Origin: G965220305 sp965220305
GTDB taxonomy: Bacteria; Chloroflexota; Dehalococcoidia; Lucifugimonadales; UBA3495
Reading direction: 5' to 3'
NCBI GenBank assembly: GCA_965220305.1
Contig: OZ244817.1
Location: forward strand, 1,488,001 to 1,552,000
Length of the DNA stretch: 64,000 nucleotides
In this document: positions 33,913 through 42,376 of the stretch, in pieces
Layout: each line of letters starts with the position of its first letter
Position numbering within the stretch: the stretch's first letter is position 1
The notes under the pieces: model-generated
Database searches by the model: none
Told to the model about the DNA's origin: nothing
The model's input: only the letters and a program-made list of their open reading frames with translations
Translations under genes and position numbers: made by a program

Positions 33913-34733
33913 GTCAATTCCCCCTCACGCCCCGGAGAGGTGGCGGGGCCCACCCCCCTTTCGGGACCGTCTTCGGCGGGGTCAGACCGCGTTTCCGATG
34001 GCGAGCTTTCATCAGGGGCGCTTTCTGGGGAAGTCGGCAGGGGGCCACTCCACGCCGGCCCCGTCCCCGGCGGCTGTTTCGCCCCGTCCCCGGTAGACAC
34101 GCCCCATCCCGGGGCCGCTGCTTCGGATATTGGCGCAAGAGACCGGTCGATTTTCTCTTTCACTCCGCAAACGCCGCACCTCCAACCGTTGGGCAGCGAG
34201 ACCATCTCCCCTTCGCAGACCGGGCACCAGGAATAACCGTCGATCGCAACGGGCGCAGCCCCGGTCCCGGGGGCTTCCGCCTGCCCGGGCCGCAGGAATA
34301 CCCAGGCCAGAATGACCAACCCCGACACAATGGAGGCGTCGGCCAGGTTGAACACCGGCCAGGGGCCAATGTCGATGAAGTCGGTAACGTGACCCAGCCA
34401 GAGCCGGTCCACCAGATTGCCGAAAGCGCCGCCCAACTGCAACGCCAGACTGAACCGAAGCAAATTACTGGGGCGGGCCTGGCTGCGGTAAATCAGGGCC
34501 AATATCACGATGCCCACGAAGGACACGAAGATTAGGGGCGTGTTCTGGCCCTGGAATATGCCAAAGGCGCTGCCGGTGTTGTAGGTATGGGTGATGCGGA
34601 AGAACCCGTCATAAGGGAAAGAGAACCGCAGGGGCAGGAGCTCCCGCACCAGGAACTTGGTGAACTGGTCCAGCAGAAATACCAGCAACGCCAGTTGGAG
34701 GACCACCAGGTCCCGATAAATGGGTACTTTCAC
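33909..34733 (-). CDS. lspA: Signal peptidase II with a C-terminal zinc-ribbon extension
   Basis: A 274-residue LspA (usual length about 160). The first 155 residues are a standard prolipoprotein signal peptidase: THTYNTGSAFGIFQ, GGAFGNLVDRLWLGHVTDFIDI and the catalytic Asp pair in FNLADASIVSG, with four membrane helices. After residue 165 comes WCPVCEGEMVSLPNGWRCGVCG, a zinc ribbon, then about 80 residues rich in Pro, Ser, Gly and Glu that look disordered. Start GTG 34733. It overlaps rluD by four bases, the usual lspA-rluD order. The extension is the odd part. Confidence 0.9.
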   Translation of the reverse strand: MKVPIYRDLVVLQLALLVFLLDQFTKFLVRELLPLRFSFPYDGFFRITHTYNTGSAFGIFQGQNTPLIFVSFVGIVILALIYRSQARPSNLLRFSLALQLGGAFGNLVDRLWLGHVTDFIDIGPWPVFNLADASIVSGLVILAWVFLRPGQAEAPGTGAAPVAIDGYSWCPVCEGEMVSLPNGWRCGVCGVKEKIDRSLAPISEAAAPGWGVSTGDGAKQPPGTGPAWSGPLPTSPESAPDESSPSETRSDPAEDGPERGVGPATSPGREGELT

Positions 34734-34796
34734 CTTGGGACCCGAAGCCGGGTAGAGTAGCGCTTCAGGCGGAGGACTGGCAACTGGGACATGCGG

Positions 34797-35438
34797 CTAT
34801 TTCAAGTTCTCGACGAAGAATTTGGAGACCTGTTGTACCAGCAGCTCCTCTTTCCCCATCCAGAAATGGTCGGCCCCTTCCACAATCTTCAGGTCGGGTT
34901 GGTGGGAAAATGTTTCCAGCACCGGCGGCAGTTCCTCGGACTGGATGAGCTTGTCCCGGTCGCCGGAAATTATCAGCTTGGGGCGCTTGTCCTTCTTCAG
35001 GGTCGAACTCTCCAGGGCATGAAGCGGCGGGGAGATGAAGGCGAAGACCTTGGGCCGCTTCTGTACCGAGGCATTGCGCAGTATCACCGAAGTCCCAAAG
35101 GAGTAACCAACCAGGCCGATGGTGCCCCCGTCCACCTCTCGCCAGGCCTTCAGGAAGTCCAGCGCGCCTTGCACTTCTTGGTGTTCCAGCTCGCCCTTGG
35201 TGTGCTCGCCCTCGCTGTTGCCCACACCCCGGAAGTTGAACCGCAGAGTGGCGAATCCCTCTTGCACCAGGGCGTAGGAGACGGATAGCACCACGTTGTT
35301 GTCCATGTTTCCGCCGAACAAAGGGTGGGGATGGCAGATTACCACGCCGGGGAAGGGCCCCTCAACGCCATCGGGGGTAGCCACCACTCCCTCGAAACTC
35401 AGGCCCTTGGCTTTAAACATCACCGCACTTTGACGCAC
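34797..35438 (-). CDS. Alpha/beta hydrolase, dienelactone hydrolase-like
   Basis: A 213-residue hydrolase. VVICHPHPLFGGNMDNNVV is the HPHP-type oxyanion loop of the CC/YkfI-like short hydrolases, GYSFGTSV the nucleophile elbow, ISGDRDKL the acid region and GADHFW the His. GTG 35438 is chosen since GGGAGG is a good distance upstream and the longer frame is unsupported. Probable cytoplasmic esterase or C-C hydrolase; substrate unknown. Confidence 0.85.
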   Translation of the reverse strand: MRQSAVMFKAKGLSFEGVVATPDGVEGPFPGVVICHPHPLFGGNMDNNVVLSVSYALVQEGFATLRFNFRGVGNSEGEHTKGELEHQEVQGALDFLKAWREVDGGTIGLVGYSFGTSVILRNASVQKRPKVFAFISPPLHALESSTLKKDKRPKLIISGDRDKLIQSEELPPVLETFSHQPDLKIVEGADHFWMGKEELLVQQVSKFFVENLK

Positions 35439-35534
35439 TGCTAGACCTCCCTCGTAACCTTTCCCCATCATAGGAGACCCCAATAGTATTTGGCAAGGAA
35501 GGGACATCGGGAAACCAGGCGCTTTCGCTTGTCA

Positions 35535-35616
35535 CTGTGAGCGGAGCGAATGGTCCAATGTCCCCGGACAGCGCAAGCCCCCACCCCTGGATTCCCGCCT
35601 TCGCGGGAATGACGGT
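35535..35616. repeat. Longer dispersed repeat containing family A palindrome
   Basis: GTCACTGTGAGCGGAGCGAA, then TGGTCCAATGTCCCCGGACA and the ATTCCCGCCTTCGCGGGAAT palindrome. A close copy, in the same order, is at 54479-54565. So the family A palindrome can travel as part of a longer unit. Confidence 0.75.
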
Positions 35617-35716
35617 GGAGGCGCTTGCCTGAAAGCCCACCTTGGCCTTTGGCCGGAGAATCGAAAGACCCTGATCGGGAAACCGGGGCGTTTGCAAGTC
35701 CTTGCTCGGGTTCATC

Positions 35717-35747
35717 CCCGCTCACCCTGAGCTTGTCGAAGGGCCTC
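35717..35747. repeat. Dispersed repeat, family B
   Basis: CCCGCTCACCCTGAGCTTGT followed by CGAAGGGCC. Confidence 0.7.
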
Positions 35748-36011
35748 CCCCTTGGTGTAACCGGCGCTGGACCAGGGAAGGCCGCCAGTCTTGCGACCAC
35801 AGCCATTACTGTTAAAATAGCCGTCAGCAGCCAGGCGCTGCCAGCAGAGGGATGGGGGAGAGGTTGGCTGCCGATAATCCATCACAAGAATCCAATGTTG
35901 GGGTAACCAACCCCTGACTGTAAGTAGACCAGGGCGAGGCCCAAGGCTTCTCTCAAACCTACAGTGTCAACATTCAGAGAACAACCGCCGATAGCCGGTA
36001 AGGAGGACCCG

Positions 36012-37067
36012 ATGAGCCTGATAGACTTGCGTAGCGATACCGTGACCAAACCCACCGACGAAATGCGCCGGGCCATGTATGAGGCGGAGGTCGGCGACGA
36101 TGTTTACGGGGAAGACCCGTCCATCAACCTGCTGCAGGAACGGGCCGCCGCCATGCTGGGCAAGGAGGCCGGTCTGTTGACCGCCAGCGGCACCATGAGC
36201 AACCTGGTGGCTGCCTTGACCTACTGCCACCGGGGCGACGAAATCGTCATGGGGGACCAGGCCCACATGTTTTGGAACGAGTCCGCCGGGGCTTCCGCCC
36301 TGGCCGGGGCGCAGATCCGGTTGGTGCCCAACGATGACCAGGGCCGCATTAGCCCGGACGACTTGGCCGCGGTTATCCGTCCCCGGGGCAACATCCACAT
36401 GCCCCCCACAACCCTGGTGTGCCTGGAGAACACCCACAACCGTTGCAGCGGCGGCGTCCTAACTCCCGAGGACACCAAGCGGGTGGCCGACGTGGCCCAC
36501 GCCGCCGGGGCCAAGGTCCACCTGGACGGCGCCCGCATCTTCAACGCCGCCGTTTCCCTGGAGGTGCCCGCCAGCGAGCTGGTCAAGGACGTAGACGACG
36601 TTTCTTTCTGCCTCTCCAAAGCCCTCAGTTGCCCCGTCGGCTCAGTGCTGTGTGGCTCCAAGGAGTTCATCGAACAGGCCCTGAAGTGGCGCAAGATGGT
36701 GGGCGGCGGTATGCGCCAGGCCGGAGTGCTGGCCGCCGCCGGACTGGTGGCCCTGGACAGCATGATTGAACGGCTGGCCGACGACCACGCCAACGCCAGC
36801 CGTCTGGCCCAGGGCCTGGCCAACATCGATGGTCTGTCCCTGAAAGCGGACAGCATCCAGAGCAACATCGTCATTTTCGACGTGGACCCCGCCATCGGGA
36901 CGGCCAACCAGCTAATCAGCGCCCTGGAGCAGGAGGAAGTGCAGGTTTCTTCCCCGGGGCCCCAGTCGATTCGCATGGTCACCCACCGTCACATCAGCAG
37001 CGATGATGTTGAGGAAGCCCTGAGCCGGGTATCCGGGGCGGTGCAGGGGTTGCGGACGGCAAATTAG
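36012..37067 (+). CDS. ltaE: Low-specificity L-threonine aldolase
   Basis: A 351-residue PLP enzyme (fold type I). MSLIDLRSDTVTKPTDEMRRAM and GDDVYGEDPSINLLQERAAAMLG are the signature; SGTMSNL starts the cofactor-binding region, HLDGARIFNAA holds the PLP Asp and Arg, and SFCLSKALSCPVGS the Schiff-base lysine. It cleaves L-threonine or L-allo-threonine to glycine and acetaldehyde. ATG 36012 has AAGGAGG upstream. Single gene. Confidence 0.92.
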   Translation: MSLIDLRSDTVTKPTDEMRRAMYEAEVGDDVYGEDPSINLLQERAAAMLGKEAGLLTASGTMSNLVAALTYCHRGDEIVMGDQAHMFWNESAGASALAGAQIRLVPNDDQGRISPDDLAAVIRPRGNIHMPPTTLVCLENTHNRCSGGVLTPEDTKRVADVAHAAGAKVHLDGARIFNAAVSLEVPASELVKDVDDVSFCLSKALSCPVGSVLCGSKEFIEQALKWRKMVGGGMRQAGVLAAAGLVALDSMIERLADDHANASRLAQGLANIDGLSLKADSIQSNIVIFDVDPAIGTANQLISALEQEEVQVSSPGPQSIRMVTHRHISSDDVEEALSRVSGAVQGLRTAN

Positions 37068-37197
37068 GCACTCGGTACGGTCGCCCAATCTTACTTAGCA
37101 GCGGGCAGCCGGGATTGGAATGAGTTGGGTTGCCAAAATCGATATACGCCTTGGTCACTGCCGCGGGGCATTCGCCCCAATATAAGCGAGGACTATA

Positions 37198-37464
37198 ATG
37201 ACGACTCCATCTCCTGTAGAAGAACGAATAGCCCGCATCGAAGGTTCCTTCGAGCAGATAAACCATCGTCTTGGCGCATTGGAACAGGACGTCAGAGGTC
37301 TGCGGTCGGACATGAACACCTTGCGGTCGGACATGAACATCCGAATGGACCAACTCAATGTCCGAATAGACCAGCTTATGTATTTGATGCTGGGACTGCT
37401 GGGGGCTATCATCCTCTCCACTCTAGCCACTATTTTGACTATTGTGCTGACCCGGGTATTCTAA
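37198..37464 (+). CDS. Small coiled-coil protein with C-terminal membrane helix (paralogue 1)
   Basis: An 88-residue protein. A heptad coiled coil covers about residues 9-60 (EERIARIEGSFEQI, VRGLRSDMNTLRSDMN), then one hydrophobic helix YLMLGLLGAIILSTLATILTIVL ends the chain, so it would be a tail-anchored membrane protein. The coil contains a short DNA tandem repeat (CGGTCGGACATGAACA twice). Four similar proteins are at 40520, 42053, 53296 and 59262. I do not know the function; a scaffold or phage-like accessory role is possible. Confidence 0.7.
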   Translation: MTTPSPVEERIARIEGSFEQINHRLGALEQDVRGLRSDMNTLRSDMNIRMDQLNVRIDQLMYLMLGLLGAIILSTLATILTIVLTRVF

Positions 37465-37495
37465 GCAGCGCAAAAGCTACGCCAAGGAGACCGTT

Positions 37496-38080
37496 ATGGC
37501 CGATGTCACGCTGAACAAATCCACCACCGCCCTGCTCATCGCCGACTTCTACGCCGACATGATGAGCGCCATACCCCATGCCGTGGAGCGCAGCGTGGTG
37601 GAAAAGACCCAAGCCCTGCAACAAGCGGCCCGGGCCGCCGGGATCATGGTCTGCTACTCCGCCACGGTGTTCCGGCCCGGCTATCCGGAAATCAGCGACC
37701 GCAATAAGACCTTCAGCCAGCGCAAGGCCTCGGGGCAGCCGGCGGTGGCCGACCCCATGCAGATTATCCACGCCTCGGTGGCCCCCATCGAAGGTGAGGT
37801 GGTGGCGGGCAAGCACCGGGTCAACGCCCTCTACGGTACGGACCTGGACATGAGCCTGCGGGCCAACAACATCGAAACCCTGATTATCCTGGGCTACGCC
37901 ACCAGCGGGGTGGTGCTGTCCACCACCCGGTACGCCGCCGACGCGGACTACCGGTTGTTCATCGTGGAGGACTGCTGCTCCGACCAAGACCCGGAGGTTC
38001 ACGACTTCTTGACCCAGCGCATCTTCCCCCGCCAGGCCGATGTGGTAACCTCTGAGGAGATAATTCAGGCGCTGGGGTAG
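37496..38080 (+). CDS. Isochorismatase-fold protein lacking the usual cysteine
   Basis: A 194-residue cysteine-hydrolase-fold protein. Asp17 (LLIADFYADMM) is the conserved acid and the Lys of VVAGKHRVNAL is the second residue, but the nucleophile region reads GYATSGVVLSTTRYAAD, where the usual Cys is Val at about position 142. A group of such TSGVVLST proteins exists, so it may be a distinct activity or a non-enzymatic relative. ATG 37496 follows AAGGAG. It is probably part of a transcript with the arrestin-like gene downstream. Confidence 0.88.
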   Translation: MADVTLNKSTTALLIADFYADMMSAIPHAVERSVVEKTQALQQAARAAGIMVCYSATVFRPGYPEISDRNKTFSQRKASGQPAVADPMQIIHASVAPIEGEVVAGKHRVNALYGTDLDMSLRANNIETLIILGYATSGVVLSTTRYAADADYRLFIVEDCCSDQDPEVHDFLTQRIFPRQADVVTSEEIIQALG

Positions 38081-38146
38081 ACACAAGACGGTGGGCCAAG
38101 CCCTGACCCCCGCCAGAGCCCCCATCCCGCCGCGGAGGTGGCGCGA

Positions 38147-39094
38147 TTGCTCATTCCCCAACACCTCCCCAGGGCAGACCTGCAAATAGCCATACTGGAA
38201 GGCCCAGCCTACCCGGGCAGCGTTCTGAAGGCCCAGGTATCCCTGCTGCCCCAGGACAACTTCCACGTCTCCCAGGGAGAGGTTGAACTGGTGCGGCGGG
38301 AGATTCTGTCCTACGAGGAACTGCGGATGGCCGGCCCTCCGGCGGCTGCGGTCCTGGGCCGCCAGAGAGGCCCAGCGATACGACGGATGGGGCCCCAGGT
38401 GGTGCAGCGACAGTCCTTCCTCAGCGATGCCGAAGTGTCCAGCGGCATTCTATACCAGCAAGAGGTGGCCCTCACCATCCCCGATGACGCCGCGCCCACG
38501 GCCAAGGGCAACATTACCGAGATAACCTGGCAACTGCGGGCCAACGTTGCGGTGGAAAGGCCGGCGGCATTCCAGGTAGGCCCCACCGCCCTGCTGGGGC
38601 TGAAGGACCCGGTGGTGCAAAGCCAGTCCCTGGAGGTGGTGGTCTTCGCCCCGGCCCCCGACCAGTCTTCAGTCAGTCCAGCGCCCTGGTCCCGGCTAAA
38701 CACCGCTGAAGTAACCTTCAACCAATGTGTCCTGTCCCTGTTTCTGCCCAACCTTCAGGCCAAGAACGGCGAGGCCCTGCGCGGCTGCCTCCGGGCCCAG
38801 ATACGGCAGCCCCTGCGCCCCCGGGAGGTTCGGGTCGAACTGGTGCGCTGGGAGCGGTCCGGCACCAAGCAAAAGGAGACCACCGACGCCCGGGTAGTGC
38901 TTTCGGTGGGCAGCCCGCTGGAGACCAACTCCACTCCCGAGTGGCCCTTCGACCTTCAGGTGCCGCAACGCCTGATGCCCAGTCTGTCCACGGGCAACTC
39001 CTTCGTCGGTTGGCACGTCCGAGGCGTTCTCGACCGGAGGTTGCAATCTGACTTCAGCGTGGGGCAGCCCATCCAGGTCTACACCGGACCATGA
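38147..39094 (+). CDS. Arrestin-like / Spo0M-like protein
   Basis: A 315-residue all-beta protein, apparently with two beta-sandwich domains: LQIAILEGPAYPGSVLKAQVSLLP at the start, and EVTFNQCVLSLFLPNLQAKNGEALRGCLRAQI at the second, each with the pattern of arrestin-fold sandwiches. TTG 38147 is preferred because GGAGG lies eight bases upstream and the upstream GTG 38138 overlaps that ribosome site. It resembles the SpoOM family or fungal arrestin-related proteins in shape only; function unknown. Confidence 0.65.
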   Translation: MLIPQHLPRADLQIAILEGPAYPGSVLKAQVSLLPQDNFHVSQGEVELVRREILSYEELRMAGPPAAAVLGRQRGPAIRRMGPQVVQRQSFLSDAEVSSGILYQQEVALTIPDDAAPTAKGNITEITWQLRANVAVERPAAFQVGPTALLGLKDPVVQSQSLEVVVFAPAPDQSSVSPAPWSRLNTAEVTFNQCVLSLFLPNLQAKNGEALRGCLRAQIRQPLRPREVRVELVRWERSGTKQKETTDARVVLSVGSPLETNSTPEWPFDLQVPQRLMPSLSTGNSFVGWHVRGVLDRRLQSDFSVGQPIQVYTGP

Positions 39095-39109
39095 GGCGCG
39101 GGAGCCGGG

Positions 39110-40444
39110 TTAGGCGTCCGCGTTATTTTCTCCCCACCAGTCCCGCAGCCGCTCGCCGATGGACTTTTCCCGGCCTTCCTGGGAAGGCTGGTAGTAGCGT
39201 CGGCCCCGCAGCGCTGGGGGCAGGTATTCCTGGCGGACGAAATGCCCGGGATGGTCGTGGGCATACTGGTACCCCTTGCCGTAGCCGCTATCCTTCATCA
39301 ACCCGGTGACGGCGTTGCGCAGGTGCAGGGGCACCGGGTCGTTGGACTCCTTACGCACATCGTCCAGGGCGCGCTCCAAGGCCATGTAGGCCGAGTTGCT
39401 CTTGGGCGCCGTCGCCAGGTATACGGTGGCCTCCGCCAGGGGGATGCGGCCCTCGGGCATTCCCAGGAAGTGGACCGCCTGCTGGGCCGCCACCACCACT
39501 GATAACGCCTGGGGATCGGCCAGGCCGATGTCTTCCGACGCCAGCACCACCAGACGCCGGGCGATGAACAAAGGGTCTTCTCCCGACTCAATCATCCGGG
39601 CCAGCCAGTAGAGGGCCCCATCGGGGGAGGAACCCCGCACCGACTTGATGAAGGCGGAGATGGTATCGTAGTGGCCTTCTCCGGCCCGGTCATAGAGGGG
39701 GGAACGGCGTTGCAGGGCGTCGGATATGGTCTCCAGGTCGATGGTCCGGGCATCCTCAGAATTGCCCGACAGGGCGAAGGCGGCGGTCTCCAGCGCGTTG
39801 AGGGCTACCCGGGCGTCCCCGTTGGCGATGTTTATCAGGTGGTCCAACGCCCCGTCTTCGATGGCAACCTGGAAGCGTCCCAGTCCCCATTCCTCGTCGG
39901 CCAGGGCGCGCCGGATGATGACCCCCATCTGCTCCGGGGCCAGGGGTTGCAGGGTGAACACCCGGGAGCGGGACAGCAGGGGAGCGTTGACCTCGAAGGA
40001 GGGGTTTTCCGTGGTCGCGCCGATGAAGGTGACGGTGCCGTCCTCCACGTGGGGCAGGATGACATCCTGCTGCGACTTGTTGAAACGGTGAATCTCGTCC
40101 ACGAAGAGGATGGTAGCCTGCTGGTACATGCCCCGTCGTTCCTTGGCCTCGGACACGATGCGCCGCAGGTCGGCCACGCCGGAGGTAACGGCGCTTATCG
40201 GCTCGAAGTGGGCCTCGGTGGCCCCGGCTATCAGGCGGGCCAGGGTGGTCTTGCCGCTGCCCGGCGGGCCCCACAGCACCAGGGAGGGCACCCGGTCGGC
40301 GGCGATGGAGCGGCGCAGCACCCGCTCTTCGCCCAGGATATGTTCCTGGCCCACAAAATCCGCGAAACTCTGAGGGCGCATCCGCTCGGCCAGCGGGGCA
40401 TTCTCCTTGGCCTGCTCCTGCCGGGCGTGTTCAAACAGTGTCAC
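39110..40444 (-). CDS. rarA: Replication-associated recombination protein A
   Basis: A 444-residue AAA+ clamp-loader-like ATPase (RarA/MgsA). Walker A is GPPGSGKTT at 59-67, Walker B ILFVDEIHRF, sensor 1 GATTENPSF. The C-terminal domain (LARMIESGEDPLFIARRLVVLASEDIG, YLATAPKSNSAY) distinguishes it from RuvB and DnaX. Likely acts at stalled replication forks. Start is GTG 40444. Confidence 0.93.
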   Translation of the reverse strand: MTLFEHARQEQAKENAPLAERMRPQSFADFVGQEHILGEERVLRRSIAADRVPSLVLWGPPGSGKTTLARLIAGATEAHFEPISAVTSGVADLRRIVSEAKERRGMYQQATILFVDEIHRFNKSQQDVILPHVEDGTVTFIGATTENPSFEVNAPLLSRSRVFTLQPLAPEQMGVIIRRALADEEWGLGRFQVAIEDGALDHLINIANGDARVALNALETAAFALSGNSEDARTIDLETISDALQRRSPLYDRAGEGHYDTISAFIKSVRGSSPDGALYWLARMIESGEDPLFIARRLVVLASEDIGLADPQALSVVVAAQQAVHFLGMPEGRIPLAEATVYLATAPKSNSAYMALERALDDVRKESNDPVPLHLRNAVTGLMKDSGYGKGYQYAHDHPGHFVRQEYLPPALRGRRYYQPSQEGREKSIGERLRDWWGENNADA

Positions 40445-40519
40445 CGATATTCACCTAACTCGGCCATACGCCTCGCTTCGTCCCAGACTTTCCTACTATC
40501 TATCTATCGCCACGGTGGA

Positions 40520-40756
40520 TTACCCGGTCCGGATGAGCTGGATTGCCAGCACTCCGGCCAGCGAGATGAGGGCCACGATTACCCCGCCGCCCACTCCCAG
40601 GACTGCCAGCGTGAGCCGGTCTATCCGGTTGTTGACTGCGCGGAGCTCCGCGCGGACGTCCCGGAATTCCTCTCGCATGTCCTGGATTCCCTGAACCACC
40701 AACTCCATTTGCCCTTCCAGCCGCGCCAAGCGGGAATCGTCGGTTGCTGCTGCCAT
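40520..40756 (-). CDS. Small coiled-coil protein with C-terminal membrane helix (paralogue 2)
   Basis: A 78-residue protein: SRLARLEGQMELVVQGIQDMREEF and RAVNNRIDRL coil, then the hydrophobic segment VLGVGGGVIVALISLAGVLAIQL. The RLEGxxE start and NRIDRL just before the membrane helix match the 42053 paralogue. Confidence 0.7.
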   Translation of the reverse strand: MAAATDDSRLARLEGQMELVVQGIQDMREEFRDVRAELRAVNNRIDRLTLAVLGVGGGVIVALISLAGVLAIQLIRTG

Positions 40757-40783
40757 TCGGCCACCTCTTAAATGCCTGATACC

Positions 40784-41797
40784 CTACTGAAAGTGGGGCA
40801 TTACCTCCTGGGCGAAGAGGCGCATGGACCTTTCCACCTCCTGGTGGGACAGCATACCGCCGATGTTGAACCAGAACATGAACTCCTGGTTGTCAAAAAC
40901 TTCTTGGAACATCCGCAGCTTGGCTATGCACTCGTCCGGGCTGCCGATGACCGCCAACTCGTTGTAGATGAGGTCGTAGGTCAGCTCGTCGGCCCGCCGG
41001 GAACCCCGGGAAGCCCCGCCCATGTCCCGCAGGGTGCCCAGGTAGTTGTTGACCGTGGCCTCAAAACCGGCCCTGGCCTGGGATGCTTCCTCGGCCACGT
41101 AGGCGGGCATGTTGACAGTTACTTTCACCTGGGCCGGGTCGTAACCGTGTTCCGCCAGGGTTTGCCGGTAGCTTGCCAGGCCCGACTTCACCCCCTCGGC
41201 GCTGATTATCATGGGAGTAACCAGCACGTTGTGGCCGCCCGCGCCCACGATGGGAAAGGTGTCCTGGCTGTTGGCAGCGATATAAATGGGGGGATGGGGT
41301 TGCTGGTAGGGCTTGGGAACAACCTGTACGTGGTCGGCCTGGTAAAACTCCCCCTTGTAAGTGACCTCATCTTCCGTCCAGCACTTCAAGACAAGATCCA
41401 GGGCCTCCTGGAACCGCTGCCGCCCCTCATCGATGTCCACTCCATACCCATCGTAGTGCATGGCGATGGAGCCCCGGCCAATGCCGAAGATGGCCCGCCC
41501 CTGGGAAAGCAGGTCCAGGGTAGCCACCTCCTCCGCCAAGCGTATGGGGTGGTGCAGCGGCATGAGGTTGACGGCGGTGCCCAGCATAATCCTGTTGGTG
41601 CTCTGGGCGATGGCCGAGGCCACCAACAGGGGCGCGGGCATCACCGAAAACCGGGAAAAGAAGTGGAGTTCCGCCAGCCAAGCGTTGTGGAAACCCAATT
41701 CGTCGGCCAATTGACACTGGGCTATCATGTCGGCGTAGCGGTCCACCGGGGCCTGGTCTGGGGCACAGGGCAATTGGTAGAAAACGCCAAATTCCAT
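40784..41797 (-). CDS. LLM-class flavin-dependent oxidoreductase
   Basis: A 337-residue bacterial luciferase-like monooxygenase. MEFGVFYQLPCAPDQAP and the barrel with LGTAVNLMPLHHPIRLAEEVATLDLLSQGR are the LLM signature; PIYIAANSQDTFPIVGAGG and VTVNMPAYVAEEASQAR are later conserved parts. The cofactor is FMNH2 or F420 (not decidable). ATG 41797 is preferred to the longer frame from 41995. Many of these are present in this type of genome, typically for organic sulfur or aromatic compounds. Confidence 0.9.
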   Translation of the reverse strand: MEFGVFYQLPCAPDQAPVDRYADMIAQCQLADELGFHNAWLAELHFFSRFSVMPAPLLVASAIAQSTNRIMLGTAVNLMPLHHPIRLAEEVATLDLLSQGRAIFGIGRGSIAMHYDGYGVDIDEGRQRFQEALDLVLKCWTEDEVTYKGEFYQADHVQVVPKPYQQPHPPIYIAANSQDTFPIVGAGGHNVLVTPMIISAEGVKSGLASYRQTLAEHGYDPAQVKVTVNMPAYVAEEASQARAGFEATVNNYLGTLRDMGGASRGSRRADELTYDLIYNELAVIGSPDECIAKLRMFQEVFDNQEFMFWFNIGGMLSHQEVERSMRLFAQEVMPHFQ

Positions 41798-42052
41798 AAC
41801 CTCATCCTTCCAGGACGTATCGGGAGTAACTTCCGCGTTCCCACCCCCTGAACCGCCGACCATCAGGGGCCGAGTATTCCGAGCCCCCAGGAGCCAGTGG
41901 AGCGCAACGGTGGTGGTATGGCAGGGTACGAAATGCCCCGGAGCATTGGGACAATCTCCACCGTCCGGGAGTTGCGAGACGGAATCACAGACCAACTAAG
42001 AGCATTTGGTGGTGTTGGGCAACGTCCCATTTGGGAACCTCTGATGACACCG

Positions 42053-42304
42053 TCAGCCAATGAACCGGCTGACGAACAGGCCTACCAGCAGTGCCCCGCC
42101 GACGGCAAGAATGGCATAGAACAGCCGGTCAATCCTCCGGTTGGCTTCACGCAACCCGACGTTCACTTCACTCAACCCGGTGTCCAAGGCAGCTCTCAAT
42201 TCCCGCTGCCCTTCCAGGAGTGCGGCAGACTGGCCCTCCAGTCGGCCAATGGCGCGCCATATCTCGGAATCCAACGGCGGCCCAGCTTCGGTCTCAGTTG
42301 TCAT
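42053..42304 (-). CDS. Small coiled-coil protein with C-terminal membrane helix (paralogue 3)
   Basis: An 83-residue protein with IGRLEGQSAALLEGQRELRAA and VGLREANRRIDRL coils and a C-terminal helix LFYAILAVGGALLVGLFVSRF. Closely similar in layout to the 40520 protein; both lie on the minus strand either side of the LLM oxidoreductase gene. Confidence 0.7.
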   Translation of the reverse strand: MTTETEAGPPLDSEIWRAIGRLEGQSAALLEGQRELRAALDTGLSEVNVGLREANRRIDRLFYAILAVGGALLVGLFVSRFIG

Positions 42305-42376
42305 GGTTGCTCCTACAGATTGGTGGGATTACCCGAATCCAATGAAGGGCCGTCCCTTCCTCCCCTGGGGTGTCGC

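Larger units (their letters stand above)
35439..36011. other. Intergenic gap with long repeat
   Basis: No gene. It holds 35535-35616, a segment nearly repeated at 54479-54565, with a family A palindrome at its end; a variant of the GAATCGAAAGACCCTG motif near 35656; and a family B repeat at 35717-35747. Confidence 0.65.
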
